A stretch of DNA of 64,000 nt, taken from contig NC_134643.1 in assembly GCF_030463565.1 (NCBI RefSeq), forward strand, positions 8,726,657 to 8,790,656, in the 5' to 3' direction. The notes beneath the pieces are model-generated. The model saw nothing but the letters and a program-made list of their open reading frames with translations. It did not search any database and was not told the DNA's origin. The DNA is from Pelecanus crispus (taxonomy: Eukaryota; Chordata; Aves; Pelecaniformes; Pelecanidae). Shown one piece after another: positions 37,015-49,500 of the stretch. The stretch's first letter is position 1. Each line of letters starts with the position of its first letter. The position numbers were made by a program, and so were the translations under genes.

Positions 37015-37121
37015 CTTCCCTCTTCCCTATCACTTAGGTACTGTGACTATGAAGCAATGAGGATACTGAAATCAACTTTATCAAGTGCCTTTTGTAATAG
37101 GTGGCAAGTGTCACAGCAAAC
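37015..37121 (-). pseudogene. CDNF: CDNF exon 2 relic
   Basis: The frame starting at 37121 reads VCCDTCHLLQKALDKVDFSI, against the family pattern VCKEFLNRFYK(S/A)L..DFS(L/I). VC, KAL, DK and VDFSI are retained, with two codons missing. The frame then hits TAG. Further along, out of frame, a stretch resembles the FCSHTKGKEN region. The base pair before the exon is GG rather than AG, so the acceptor seems lost. It is weaker than exons 3 and 4 alone, but order, strand and distance support it. Confidence 0.6.
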
Positions 37122-39879
37122 CCAGAAATAGCCTACAGCCACTGAAAGCCAGCAACTTTGGGGGTGATATACAGACAGACCTCCCAACAGCATGTATTCC
37201 TGCGCCCAAAATAAGCAATGCAAAAAATAATGATGGTGCAATTACTTCGAGGGATTTAGGCAGTGAGTCTGAAGAGCCTCTTTTTACGCAAAAAAAAACC
37301 CTCGTGGATGCTTTTATGAAGGCAAGCCATGGGGACACCAGTTTTCCATCAGTAGGACGTCGGCATCTCCAGCAGTAGGACTGTACAGCCTCACGGCGCT
37401 GTCTTGGGGAAGAGGCTGTTTTCGAAGCCGGGGGCAAGGGCCACCTGCAGGACCACTGTCCCGGTCCCCCGCAGCCAGGCTGTCCCGCAGCTCTCCTGAG
37501 AATCGACTCCACTGGCTCTGTTCACATCCCCAGGCTGGAGATGATCACAGGCCACGGTCTTGCAGCTGCCATCTCTAGCCTCCTTGGAGCTTAATTTCCC
37601 AAGAATTAAGTCAGAACATGCACAAGATAATTAAAAGAAGATCTCTCATCCTTTTTTCCTCACCCCAAGGGACATTTTAGAGTATATACTATTTACCAGC
37701 CGCAAACCAGTGTTGTTCAATAGAGACACTTACTTCCACTTTAAATAACTCAGCAGATGTTACTGCCTTTTTGCCATAATCTCTGTGGTTTTCCTGTAGT
37801 CAGCCTGCTACGGACAGTGCCAGGGGGATCCCTTTTTTTGCATTCAAGCCTCTCAGGCTGCCTGCGAGCTCTCAGTACAGAAGCAGCTTGGGCAAGCTCA
37901 TGCTGTACTGTGCTAACAGCTGGTCTGACGGTGGCTTGCCTGGTTTTTGGATGGCTGAGACATGTGCCACAGACTGGGAGAGAAGGGGCAGCTCTGATGC
38001 TGTGAAGGTTTGTGCCACTGCTTTGTCAGCTGAGAAATAATACTAGGAGGTCTCAGCAGAGTACCTGGCTAAATCAGAGGTGAGTTTGTTGCAGGGGAAC
38101 ATTGTGGGCTTGTTTGTTTGATGTAGGTACCTGGAGATGTGCAGGACTCCAGTCAGACTGGGGCTAGGTTTTCCTCCTCCTTCTGACTCAGAGGGATAGC
38201 TCTCCTGGGGGTGTGAAAGATTAAATTCTCTTCCATCCTGAAACCAGACTGCTGCTCGGACCAGTGTTCACCTGCTCAACCCCGCCTTTACGCCTTTAAT
38301 GAAGAAGTGTATTAAGGCTTCCACTTACAGAACTGCCATAACAAGCAGGGCAGCCTATTCCACTTTTATTTAGAAGTGGGTTGTTCACCCCATCTCTCAG
38401 CTCACTCAAGCTCAGTGCAACCTCAGAGCTTCTCATTAGCTGAGGACACCACCTGAAAAAATAGGGAGGGCACAGGCAGATAAGGGCTTTTCACTTCTCA
38501 ACCAACACTACTGGCCACCACAAACCCCTGCCAAGGCATTTCTTGCCAGCTTCTGCACAGGTTTGCTTACACCTGAAAAGAGCATTAATTGCTTTAGTTA
38601 AGATAAGCAGAACTTCTGTGTGTCCATCCTGATATGTCCATGGCATAACAACTGGAAAATAACCGTGGATGAGCTTAGTTGCATGGGAGATGTTAGCATT
38701 GTGGCCACAAGCACTTTTTGAGGCACAGATTACACATACTGGCCTACTGTCATGAATGGTGCAACTAGTATTAGGATTTGGGGGAAAGCACAGGAAATTC
38801 ATTGTTGGATGGGTTTTGTATTAGGGGCTTCTGTTCTCCTTTACCCTCCTATCTTCAGTGTCTCTCCTCAGACTCCCTCCATCTCTACCTTTGACAAAAG
38901 CATCACTTCTATCAAAAGCATCACTTCTATCATTCCTTCCTCCAGTCCCCACAGGTCTCTCCTGCTCTCCTCTACCCTTCTTCTCTTTTCATTCCTCCAT
39001 TTACAAGAGGAGGCAGAAAGGAACCACAATTTGGACACACTTCAAAGGTATTGTTTTTAATTGCGCAAGTTTCGCCTTTCTTAACGCTGCGATCATCTCC
39101 TGAGCTCCAGCCTTTGGTCAGACTTGAGCAAGCTCCGTTACTGAAAGGAAGATAGTCCCATGACTTCGGAAACCTAGGATGAGTTTTGGGACACAAAATC
39201 CCTTTGTGATTCCCTATAACTCCTTTCATCTCTATGTGATCTTAATGCATTCCTTTAACCCTTCAGCATATCATATACAACGCAAGGCTAAGGACAATCT
39301 TCACTTGTGCATGACACAGTGAGACGGTACTGCACGGCACTCAGGCTCCCTATGGAAGAGCGGCAAACGTGCACCCAAACCCACAGAAGTGCCGTCACCT
39401 CTACAGCGAGGCCGCACGCCCGAGGTACCTGCTCCCCGCTACGGCAGAGAACTGTGCTGTGCCCCTTACAGGGCCACAGGAAATCCGAGGCGCCTCGGGC
39501 CGCCATGCAGTGAATTCCGTGCGAATGACGTTAAATTCCCCCAGGACTGATCAGAAATGGCTGCCTTTTTTTCCCCCTGTGGTAATGCCAAGACGGGTTT
39601 CTCCAATACAAGTGCAACGTAACGAGACACAGAGCTTTGCGTTCAGGCACTGGTTATGCCTGGTCGGATTATGCACAGTCAGCGCTTCAGGTTGACTGCT
39701 TCGCTAATAACTGCAGCACTTGGGTAAGAAAATATTTACAGCGTCTCCACGTGCCTCATTGCCTGCCATCAGACCATGAGAGAAGCCACTGACATAAACC
39801 ACACGCCCCAGCACACGCATGAAATAGCTTCGCTCGCCCTTCTCCATTTCAGCCTCCATTTCCCCAGTGCTCGGGGCCC
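37122..39879. other. Former CDNF intron 1 and flank, no gene seen
   Basis: No CDNF exon 1 (signal peptide plus the DCEVC start) was found on the minus strand. A short tandem duplication of AAAAGCATCACTTCTATC lies at about 38896-38931. Only unsupported short open frames are present. Confidence 0.5.
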
Positions 39880-40560
39880 TCTGGGCTTAGACAAACGGCA
39901 GCCGCGCGGGCCCCGCGCGCCGCCTGCCGAACTCCCCTCAGCGGCCGCTCGCCGCCAAGCCGCCCGCGCCGCGCGCACGCACTCTGCCCCGTTGCCATGC
40001 GTGATGACGCCCCTCTCTCGATTTTTCTCGTTGGCCGCTCCGCCGATGACGGCACCTCCAAGTGCGCCTCTCCGTGATTGGTTTGCGAGAGAGCGCGGCG
40101 CGGGCTTTGATTGGCGGCCGGGGAGAGGAGGGGAGCGGGATTGGTTGGGAGCGCGGTGCATTGTGGGGCGGCGGGCGCGCGTGGAGCTGATGGCGGCCAT
40201 CGGTGTTCACCTGGGCGCTACCTGTGCCTGCGCCGCCGTCTATAAGGTGAGGGGCGGAGGGGCTGCTGGGCCCGCTCCGCCCGCCCCGCCCGCCGTGCCC
40301 GCCGTGCCCGGGGCGGGACGAGGGCGGCGTGGCCGCTCGGGAGTCCTTGCCGGGAGGGAGGGCCGTGCCCTGCCGTGCCCTGCCGTGCTCTGCCGTGCCC
40401 TGCCGTGCCCTGCCGTGCCCATCTCTGTTCCCTCACGGCGCTGCGGGGGTCGCGCAGCGAGTAAAGCCCTGACGGGGCGCGGGGTGCCCTGAGGGGCGGC
40501 TCACGGGTGATGCCTCTGTCCGCAGGATGGCCGCGCCGACGTGGTCGCCAACGACGCCGG
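39880..40560 (+). promoter_or_regulatory. HSPA14: CpG-island promoter of HSPA14
   Basis: A GC-rich, CpG-dense block covers the 5' flank, exon 1, intron 1 and exon 2. There is no TATA box. Three inverted CCAAT boxes (ATTGG) start at 40077, 40110 and 40140, spaced 33 and 30 bases, which is typical of NF-Y arrays. Upstream lies GTTGCCATG (39991-39999), an RFX-type half site, closely followed by TGATGACG (40002-40009), a CRE-like motif. A second GATGACGG is at 40045. In other vertebrates this island also drives CDNF leftward, but no CDNF exon 1 is seen here. Confidence 0.8.
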
Positions 40561-43500
40561 GGACAGGGTCACTCCTGCGGTCGTTGCTTTCTCGGAAAGC
40601 GAGGAGGTGAGGCTTCCTTTCTGCGGAGGTGGTTTGGAAAGGAGGGGAGCTCTGCCTGTTGCTCACTTTTTTTTTTTCTTCTTTATTTTTCATTCAGGTT
40701 GTTGGCTTAGCTGCAAAGCAAAGTAGAATAAGAAATATCTCAAACACTGTAGTGAAAGTAAAGCAGATCCTTGGGCGAAGGTAAGAGAACAAGTGTGAAA
40801 GGGAAAGTGAGAAGTTCAGTTTTCCCCATTAAAGCTGGTCAGTGAAACATAGCCTCAGCACTGGTATCGAAGGTGTTTTAATCTAGTGTGATAGTAGTTA
40901 AGTTGACTTGGCGTTGACAGAAGAGTATGTCAGATCTTAAAAATTAATTACATTATGTACTTCTTATTCTACATTTCATTCCAGGAGTAAAGAGATGCGG
41001 AGTATTTTATATCAGAATTTGGGAAATCAAATTGTGAAATTTATTAGCAAGTCACGTGTATGTTTTTGATATATACTTAAGTTGCTTAACTAAAATGTCT
41101 TTTTGTTACCTGGATGTTTTCCTGTGGCTAAAATCCACTGTGGTTTTAGTTGCATGAAACTTTATATTGCCTTTTGTTGCAATCATGAAAGACGTTGACG
41201 TAATGCTCGTTGTGATTCTTCAGTTAGTGGAGCTGTGACGATTTGCACTGGCAGTTACAGTGATACTAGAACTAAGCTTGCTGGTTTAGGTCTGAAGTCA
41301 GAGATGTGACAAAACTTTTCAGTGGTAACCTAGCTGTGTGTTATTCCTCTGAAAGGAGCTGACAAGATGATGTCCATTCTGATGTATTTCTCAGCATATT
41401 TCATACACATAACTTGACATAGTTAGTAGAGGATTAAGGGTAGTCAGCTTATTGCTGCCACGTTATTTCAGTCAATACAACAAAAGTGCCACTATAAATC
41501 TTTTATAATGCTTATTGGGGTAGCACGTTAAAAAAATGTGTTGGTTTTTGTTTTCCCTTTTGACTAACTAGTAGGTATTTTTTTCTATCATTAGTTTGGG
41601 GAAAGGCGATTTAAGGCTACCAGCAGTCAGAACTTGGGTTTTCTTCTCCTGTATAAATATATCCATAGAGTGGAAACAGAAATTTTGGTTGAAGTATAGC
41701 TTCATATGCTGTAGTCATTATAAGGAATACCAGCAAGATGAATTTGTGCAATTATCCTTGAGCATGTGATTTATTTTGTTATTTTGAATTTGTCTGGACA
41801 GCTCTGGCGACCCACAGGCAGAGAAATATATCGCAGAAAGCAAATGTTCAGTGAGTATGATCTAGTTTTTCTGTTGTTCTCAGACTAACTTGTATCATTT
41901 TATACTGTTGTTCTTGGCATTGTTGGTGCCACACCATGCGTGTGTTCCGTAGTGATGAGCTCTCATTATATGAGGTCCATTTGCTGCTGTATAGAATGTT
42001 TATCTTTTTTATAAAGTAGAGAACTTCACTGTGTTCTGAGATCTGCCATCATAATATAGTCCAACAGAAAAATTATATGTATCTCTTGGCCAGTCTGATT
42101 TTTAATATATTTGGGTAATAGCGTTGTGGTGTTTCTTAGCACTGGTAGAAGATGCTCAGGTTCCAGCATCATGTGATAAAAAACGCTTCACCACCTGATT
42201 TAGTCTCAGTGTTTAATTTAAATAATACTGTGCTTGTTACTAGAAACCTTTTTGCAAAACAAGAGGAAAAATTATCCTGGGAAATACGTTCCTAAAGAAG
42301 GAATGAGCCTTTTCTGGTTTTTGACTGTTTGTATTAACAGGCTTATGTAGATTGTTGTTATTTTTCTTAAGGAATGTAAGCAGGCAAGTACTTTTGTTCT
42401 AAAAATTGCTTTTGTACTGAGGAAAACTGCTTAATAGAAAAAGAAAGTCTGGAGTCTTTAAGTCCATATCAATGTTACTGTCATGTCTGTTGGATAATAG
42501 AAGGGGGTTTTTGTGATCTTTGATAAGCATCTTGGAAGCATTTATTCTCTTGTAACTAATGCAGAAAGCATTTACACAGTCCCATGGTTTTTACTTGAGC
42601 AGAAGCCAAATTAACATTACTTCTTGTTAATAACCAAATTACGTATTTAACAAAAGTATGTTGGTTTTGCTTACAGATAATTGAGAAGAATGGAAAACTT
42701 CAATATGAAATAGATAATAAATTTATTAACCCAGAAGATGTGGCAAAACTAATTTTCAGTAAAATGAAAGGTATATAATAAGTAAAATCATAATATGTTT
42801 TAGTTTTTTAAGCTGTCCTCATCTTTTTAAGATGTGGTATATTGGTTTTTTTGCTTTTAATCAACATGTTCTGCCTATGTTTATAAACAGAAACTGCTCA
42901 GTCTGCATTGGGTTCAGATGTAAATGACGTTGTTATCACTGTACCGTTTGATTTTGGAGAGAATCAGAAAAATGCCCTTGGGTAAGAGGATTAAGATTTT
43001 TCTGTTATTTAACATGCCTAAAGCAGACTGGCTGGCAGATCAGCAATGGGAATTCTGCTGCTGGACTTCAGCTTGCGACTATCAGTCAAGACATTGGGAT
43101 GCTATTTGAATGGGGAAAATGTGAAAGTAGGAGGTAAAAAATCCTGACTTCAGAAACTTTTCATGGAATTTACTGTTGTAACCAAAATGAAATTCTGAAT
43201 GAACTGAAGTGAGAGGGAATTTTGGTATCATCAAGGATAGAATGTCATTTCAGATGTGTTTATTTGTAGTGGAACTTCAGTGTCTGCTTTGAAATGCAAA
43301 TAGCTTTGAAATGCAAATAGTTTCTCATCCCTCTTCCATAATTTCCCATCCCTTCATACAACAGTACTCACCAAACCAAATGGCATTTCATGACTTTACT
43401 GAGGACTTTTATCAGAGAGCAGGTCAGAATACACACCAATATTCTTCTTGGAAGTTCTGCTTTGAAGTGTGGCTGTAAAAGTTCTTTCATATGAAAACAT

Positions 43501-46500
43501 AAATAGGCTTAAAGCTGTGCGTAACTGGCAGCATCTGTTTCTGTTTTCTAGTATGTAGAAGCCATTATGTTGAACTGTCTTGAAATACTTAAAGCACACT
43601 TAAAGTTGGTCATAGAATATTAGTGAGCTGGGTAATTGCAGTATGTATAATGAAACATTCTATTGCTTTGCCATACAAGTTTCAAAATAACTTCAAAGTG
43701 GAGGAAACAACTTGTAGGGCAGTCCCAGGGTTACTGAAGTTTCAAGAAAACACATAAAGAAAATGTGAGAAGTGGGGTGCGGTAACTTGATTTGGAAGTA
43801 AAAGCAATTTTCCTAGCGTGGTATCTGTTGAAATAATGTACCAAGAACTTTTAATACCACACCTGAAGATAAGTTAGCCAGTTTGACTGAGGGTGGAGTT
43901 GCTGGTTTTTATGGGGCATGTAGACTGATACATCTGTGTTTTCTTTGATAATAAGCACACAGCAGATCCAATTACCTGAAGAACACAGTAGCGACTGAAC
44001 TTCTTGATACCTTTCTTTTCCAGTCACTTTGCTTTGTTAATACTATGTTGTAACCAAGTTTTGAGTTGGTGACACATGTAGTTCAGATGAAATCTTAATA
44101 GTGTGTGTGACTATAGTGAAATATTAAAGTAAAATGAAATGCTGTTATGCCTTATCACAGGGAAGCAGCTGCAGCTGCTGGATTTAATGTTATGAGATTA
44201 ATTCATGAACCATCTGCAGCTCTCCTGGCTTATGGAATTGGCCAAGATTCACCCACTGGGAAAAGGTAAAATCCTAATATTTTACTGCTTAAATTTAAGC
44301 TGCTGTACTTAAATCCTGAGAAATCTTAAACGAGGGAATGCTGTGTTGCCTTAGCAGTCAATACCAAATTAATGATTTGAGGCTTGTTCTTTTTTCTCTC
44401 AATAAAACCAATAACAATTTAGAAGTTGTAAATCCGTAGTGTTTTAAGTCCCTTCATTCTGGTTTTTATTTTTTTAGAATTGTCTTCAAAGATTTGTCCC
44501 CAGATTCTGTCTTGCTCCTTAATGAGCTGATTGGCTGGAAGAAAAATGCATCCCTTCTTAAACAGATTGTGGTATAGCTAGTTTTTAATTGCGGGAGATG
44601 GGGTTATTTTACATGTGGTAGAAGAACTAAAGTCAAGTTCCTGGGTTCAGTAGGTGCATTGGGTTTCCCTTATGACTATTCAAATAATTCACAAGATGGC
44701 ACATAGTAATTCACAAAATGGCAAAAACTGCTGTCAGTGCAAACATGTCTTTTTTCTTCTTGATTGATTTTTTTTTTACCCTTCTCATAGAATTCTTGAT
44801 TATAATCTTGAATGTAATGTTCAGTTCTGAATTGTGTTGTAGGAAAAACATTGGCTACTCTCACTGTGTGAAACAGACTAATTTTGTTCTTTAGGGAACA
44901 TTGCCAAGTAGTCAGTGGTACTAAGATGCATTAAATACAGACACCCCAAATCAAATTCTTTTGACAAAACTGATTAAAACCTGCAATACATTATATGGTG
45001 GTCATGTTTTTAGGAAGTGTGTCAAACATAACTTTAGGTGGCTTGTATTAATACTACTTTTTTTTTTAAACCATGGCAGCAATGTGTTGGTTTATAAACT
45101 TGGTGGAACATCGCTTTCTATCACAGTCATAGAAGTAAACAGTGGAATATATCGTGTGCTTGCTACGAACACAGATGACAGCATTGGTGGAGTTTGCTTC
45201 ACAGAAGCTCTAGCACAACACCTAGCTTCTGAATTTCAGAGGTGGGTTTTGAATTCCAAGCATGTTGCTGTTAGGACAGGAGCTTCATTATCTGATGCTT
45301 GCTTTAAAAAAAAAAAAAAAAATTATATTAGGTTGTCAGATCTAGTAGACTGACTGCGAGTGAAATGGCTCAAAGATATTAAAGGAGCATTCAGTTGTTG
45401 GGGGCCAAGGAGGAAGACTGGGAAATACTTGGTTTTGGGTAGGTGTTGCCTGAAGTTGGTGTTGAACTATAAGGGCTCAGCTATGAACTGTTCTGTGTTT
45501 TAAGTGATGTATGTGACTGCAGGCTGGTTACCTCCTTTCAGTCACCAGTTCTAGGGGTGGCAGGGAATTCACCTGTGTGAGTTTTGTTTGTTTTTCTTGT
45601 TGGCATGAAGGACTGTGGCAGGGCTTGGGTCATCAGACTGAAGTCTGTATGGCACGTCATCCTGTGATGAACAAAAATGAAAAAATGCATTACTGTTAGC
45701 TCTAGTGATTTTGAGATCGTCAGTTGTGTACTGTCACAGGAGGAGATGTTTTGGATGAAACATGCTATTCTGCTGACATGCCTAATGTTCAGTGTTCTAT
45801 TTCTTAATCTGTTGTTAAAATTACTTAACTAACTTAACTTAACTAAAGGCCTTTTCTTGCTGTTCCTTGCAGTCACTTACAGGATTTGTTCAGCTGAGAA
45901 ACTGTTCAGAAAGACTGAAATCTGTATGATAAACGCTAATGCCTGAGTTCAAGGTGCCTCTACGCAGTGTTCTGTAGTTGAAACTGAAATAGCCACTTCT
46001 ATTCTTTGCGAGCTTTTAATAGTGACATTGTAGATAATACTAAAATGTCTACAGAAAAGAAGTTCAATAGCTTTAACCTGTTTTTCCTTTCAGGAAGTTA
46101 GTGTTGTCACTCAAATGCCTGCCTTTCTAAACTGTGCTTTTTTTTTTTTTTTTAAATGTAGGTCTTGCAAACATGATATCAGAGGAAATCCCAGAGCCAT
46201 GATGAAGTTAATGAACAGCGCTGATGTTGCAAAGCACTCGTTATCAACCCTGGGAAGTGCAAACTGTTTTGTAGATTCATTGTATGATGGATTGGATTTT
46301 GATTGTAATGTGTCCAGGTAAAACAAATAGTGAAGCTACTGCTTTTGCATAAAACTGTGCTTGAAATATTTCTAGGGGGTATTTAGGATGTTCGGTAAGC
46401 TTTGATTTTTTTGTGGCATAAATTTTAGAAACAGAAGTCAGATAGAAGACAAAACTTGCTTGCTTGCAGCTTTGTTTCATATTGATGGTTCTGTTGTGAT

Positions 46501-49500
46501 GTGATCTGTAGTAGTTAGGGTGGTAATACTAGCAATGTTGCCCTCATGGTTAGAAAATGAAGTGTGAAATGGCACAGGGAGACCTCACCTTTGGAGTCTG
46601 GTTGTTGATGAGAGGGGCATAGATGCTGTAGTTACTCAAGGTGGGAGGGTGTTTCCCCCTATTATTGTTTTTGTTCTTGTTTTTTCCTTAAAGAAAAGAA
46701 GACTTTTGGACTCTTCCAATGAGCTCCAGAGTAATGTGATAGGAGTTGTGGAAGTCTTGATGTTGCCTCTATTTGACAGACGGAGTCAAAAGATGTTTTC
46801 TTTTTGTTCATACTGCTGTCCTACTCTAAGTCTTTTCTCTCTTGGAATGATATCTTAATGAGATGTTTAGCTAATTTTGATTGCTCTCCCAGTCAGCAGC
46901 AGCTCTAGCAAAATGAAACAGACTTTTCAATTCCAGAGCTGTGCATCCACTGCTGCAGCAGTTGGATCTGGTAAAATAAGGCACAGTATGTTTGCAAGCG
47001 TGAGCAGCAATGCTGTGTAATTTGTTTGTCTCAGTTTTGGATAAGGATGGTAGTCCTGTGGACTAGTGTTGCAGAATTTGACTTGCTGTATTCATACAGA
47101 GTAAAACTTCATCTTCAGGCTTGAAAGCCCAAAGCAAGCACAAGTTTGTTTTTCACTTTGCTTGAGTACCTACTCCTTGTGTGCAAATCGGGACACAGCT
47201 TGATTTACCTCTGAAAATTCAAGAGGCACATTTGAGTCTTTGTGTCTCCATTTTAAAGATGATGAAGCAGTTCCAGGATTTTTGCTTCTTTTTTTCACAT
47301 CTGAGTCAAGACAACAATGCTGTCTTTTGTCAAGACAACAATACTGTTTTTTCTCTAGAGTACGCTGAAGAAGAATGAATGTGTGTTCCATGTAGGTGTT
47401 AATGATGGAATCAATAGCACAGTTATTTTCACAACAGCAACAAAATCACTTCTGTGAGATTAATAATTGGGAAATAAGATTTAAAAAAAAAAATCCCTTA
47501 GTACTTGGTGTAGCTGGTATGTAGAGAACCAAGTATATTCTAAAAATGATTGTTCTTCCATTGCAGGTATTTGTCTCTAATGGATGAGATGACACTTCTT
47601 GAATTTTTTTTTTTTCTTCTAGGGCCAGGTTTGAACTTATCTGTTCTTCACTTTTTAGTAGATGTGTAGAAGCAATTAAAAAGCTCTTGCAGCAAGTTGG
47701 ATTTACAGCAGATGATATTAATAAGGTAATAATAGAAATTATTTGTGTGTAGCATGCTTTATAACTCCACGAGGAGAATATTTATGGGGCCTGGTTTCCT
47801 TGCAGACTGAGATTATTTCATGATGTGTTTAAGCATTTTTGGCTCAGATACAACGAAGTATGTAGACTCAAAACTTTTGAACTCCTATCTTTGCTTTGAT
47901 TTCAGTTTTGTGAAGTTAAGTATAAGGTAGAGTCAGAGTCAGTGATGTGTTTTTACTGCTGTATATTGAGTAAACGGTAGAGGATTTGTCTCTGGTGTGT
48001 TTGTGTAACTCTTGGTAGAGCTGAGGATTACCTCTAGGTTTAGTATATAGACTTCCTTCTGCCTTCACTGAGCTTTGGATGGGGTTTTCTGACACTTCTG
48101 AAGAAAGCCTGAGTTTCGACTCTTTTTCTTACGAGTTGAACACCAAGTGTCTACTTGGTGCCTGCGTTCTTCCTTGTAAGCTTAAACACAGGAACATATT
48201 AGATGCCAAACCATAGTGTGTTTTAATGCCAAAGATGGTGAGTAAAGTAGGAAACACTACTAGGTTCATTCAAATGTCTTTTTTGCTTTGATATAAGAGA
48301 GTAACTTCAATCTCAACCCCTCTGCACCTGTGTGTGGCAAATAGTGCTGCATTTATTCCTGGTGGAGTTGGCGCGTAACTTCTGCAGCAAAAGTTAGCTG
48401 GTGCTTTTAACGATACTTGATGCTGTTTCAGAATCTTCATTAATGTTTGCTGTGTCACATCTGAATTTCACTGGTAGGATAATGAAGTATCCTAGGCCAT
48501 TGTTCAGAGAAAGTCTTTTGTTTTCTGGTGGCAGTATTTTTTAAGTGGCCCAATGTGCTGTCCTCTCAGGCCTTAATGCTTTGGGGGGGGGGGGCGGGCA
48601 GGGGCACTTTAAATGTAAAAATAAATGAACCTAATTTACAACTCTTAAGTTATGTTTTACGTGAAGAGAAGTGGGAATTAGCTTTGTTTCCAGATCTGGT
48701 TTATCTCCACAAAGTTGCTGTAATAAGAGAATGTTTTTAAGTGTGTTTTTTTTCCTCTTGCGCAAGTTCAGTAAGTGGCAGCTGGTTGTCAGTGACATCC
48801 CTCAGGATTTGCTACTGGGGCTAATACCATTTAATGTCTGTATTAATAACACAGATGATGGGGTAGCGTGTGCTATCAGCAAGTTTGCAGGCAGTACCAA
48901 AATGAGGGGAGCAATCAGTATCACTGTAGGTCAAGGCTGCTATTCAGAGGGGTTGAAAAAGGCAAGAAAAATTTATATAATAGAATACTTCAGTTGGAAG
49001 GGACCTACAGTGATCATCTAGTCCTCTGGAGAACATCACAAAGATCAACAAAGACAAATGTAGAGTCTGGGATGGAATAATTCTGTGCAGCAGGACAGGC
49101 TAGCAGTTGCTAGAAAGCAGCTTTGCAGGAAAAGACTTGGGGGTAATTTCTATTCACTTGGGGGTTCTAACAGGCAGTAAGTTTAATAGCAGTCAGCAGC
49201 GTGCCTCTGCAGCAAAGGCGGCCAGCTGCGCGCTGGGCTGTAATAGCAAGGGTGTAGCCATGGGCATAGGAGAGCATTTCTTTCCCTGTTTGGCTTTTGA
49301 ACAGGGTGTCCAGATACAATCTCATAATTTTTGGGCTTCAGGAGGTGAAGGGTACTGACTGGAGCCAGTCTGGGTGTTTGCTCACCTGTAAGAAGACAAG
49401 GCTCAGGGAAGACTAGTGCTGCCTATAGTTACTTGATAGGAGGGCATACATGAGACAAAACCTGACTTACTCCTTACTGTGGGTGCATGATGGAAGGGTG

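Larger units (their letters stand above)
31494..37121 (-). pseudogene. CDNF: Unitary CDNF pseudogene (exons 2-4 recognisable)
   Basis: Three minus-strand segments in the order exon 2 (37015-37121), exon 3 (32726-32865) and exon 4 (31494-31672) match the CDNF/MANF family, a pair of ER-resident secreted neurotrophic factors. CDNF is the head-to-head neighbour of HSPA14 in other vertebrates, and these relics lie in that position and orientation. The introns are retained, so this is not a processed copy. The relics contain stop codons, codon-scale and single-base indels, a lost donor at exon 3 and loss of the CXXC cysteines. I found no exon 1 with a signal peptide near the HSPA14 CpG island (39.5-40.2 kb). 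The reading frame in exon 4 is largely preserved, so the loss may be fairly recent or the exon may have been constrained for a long time. A badly assembled but functional gene is the main alternative. Confidence 0.8.
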
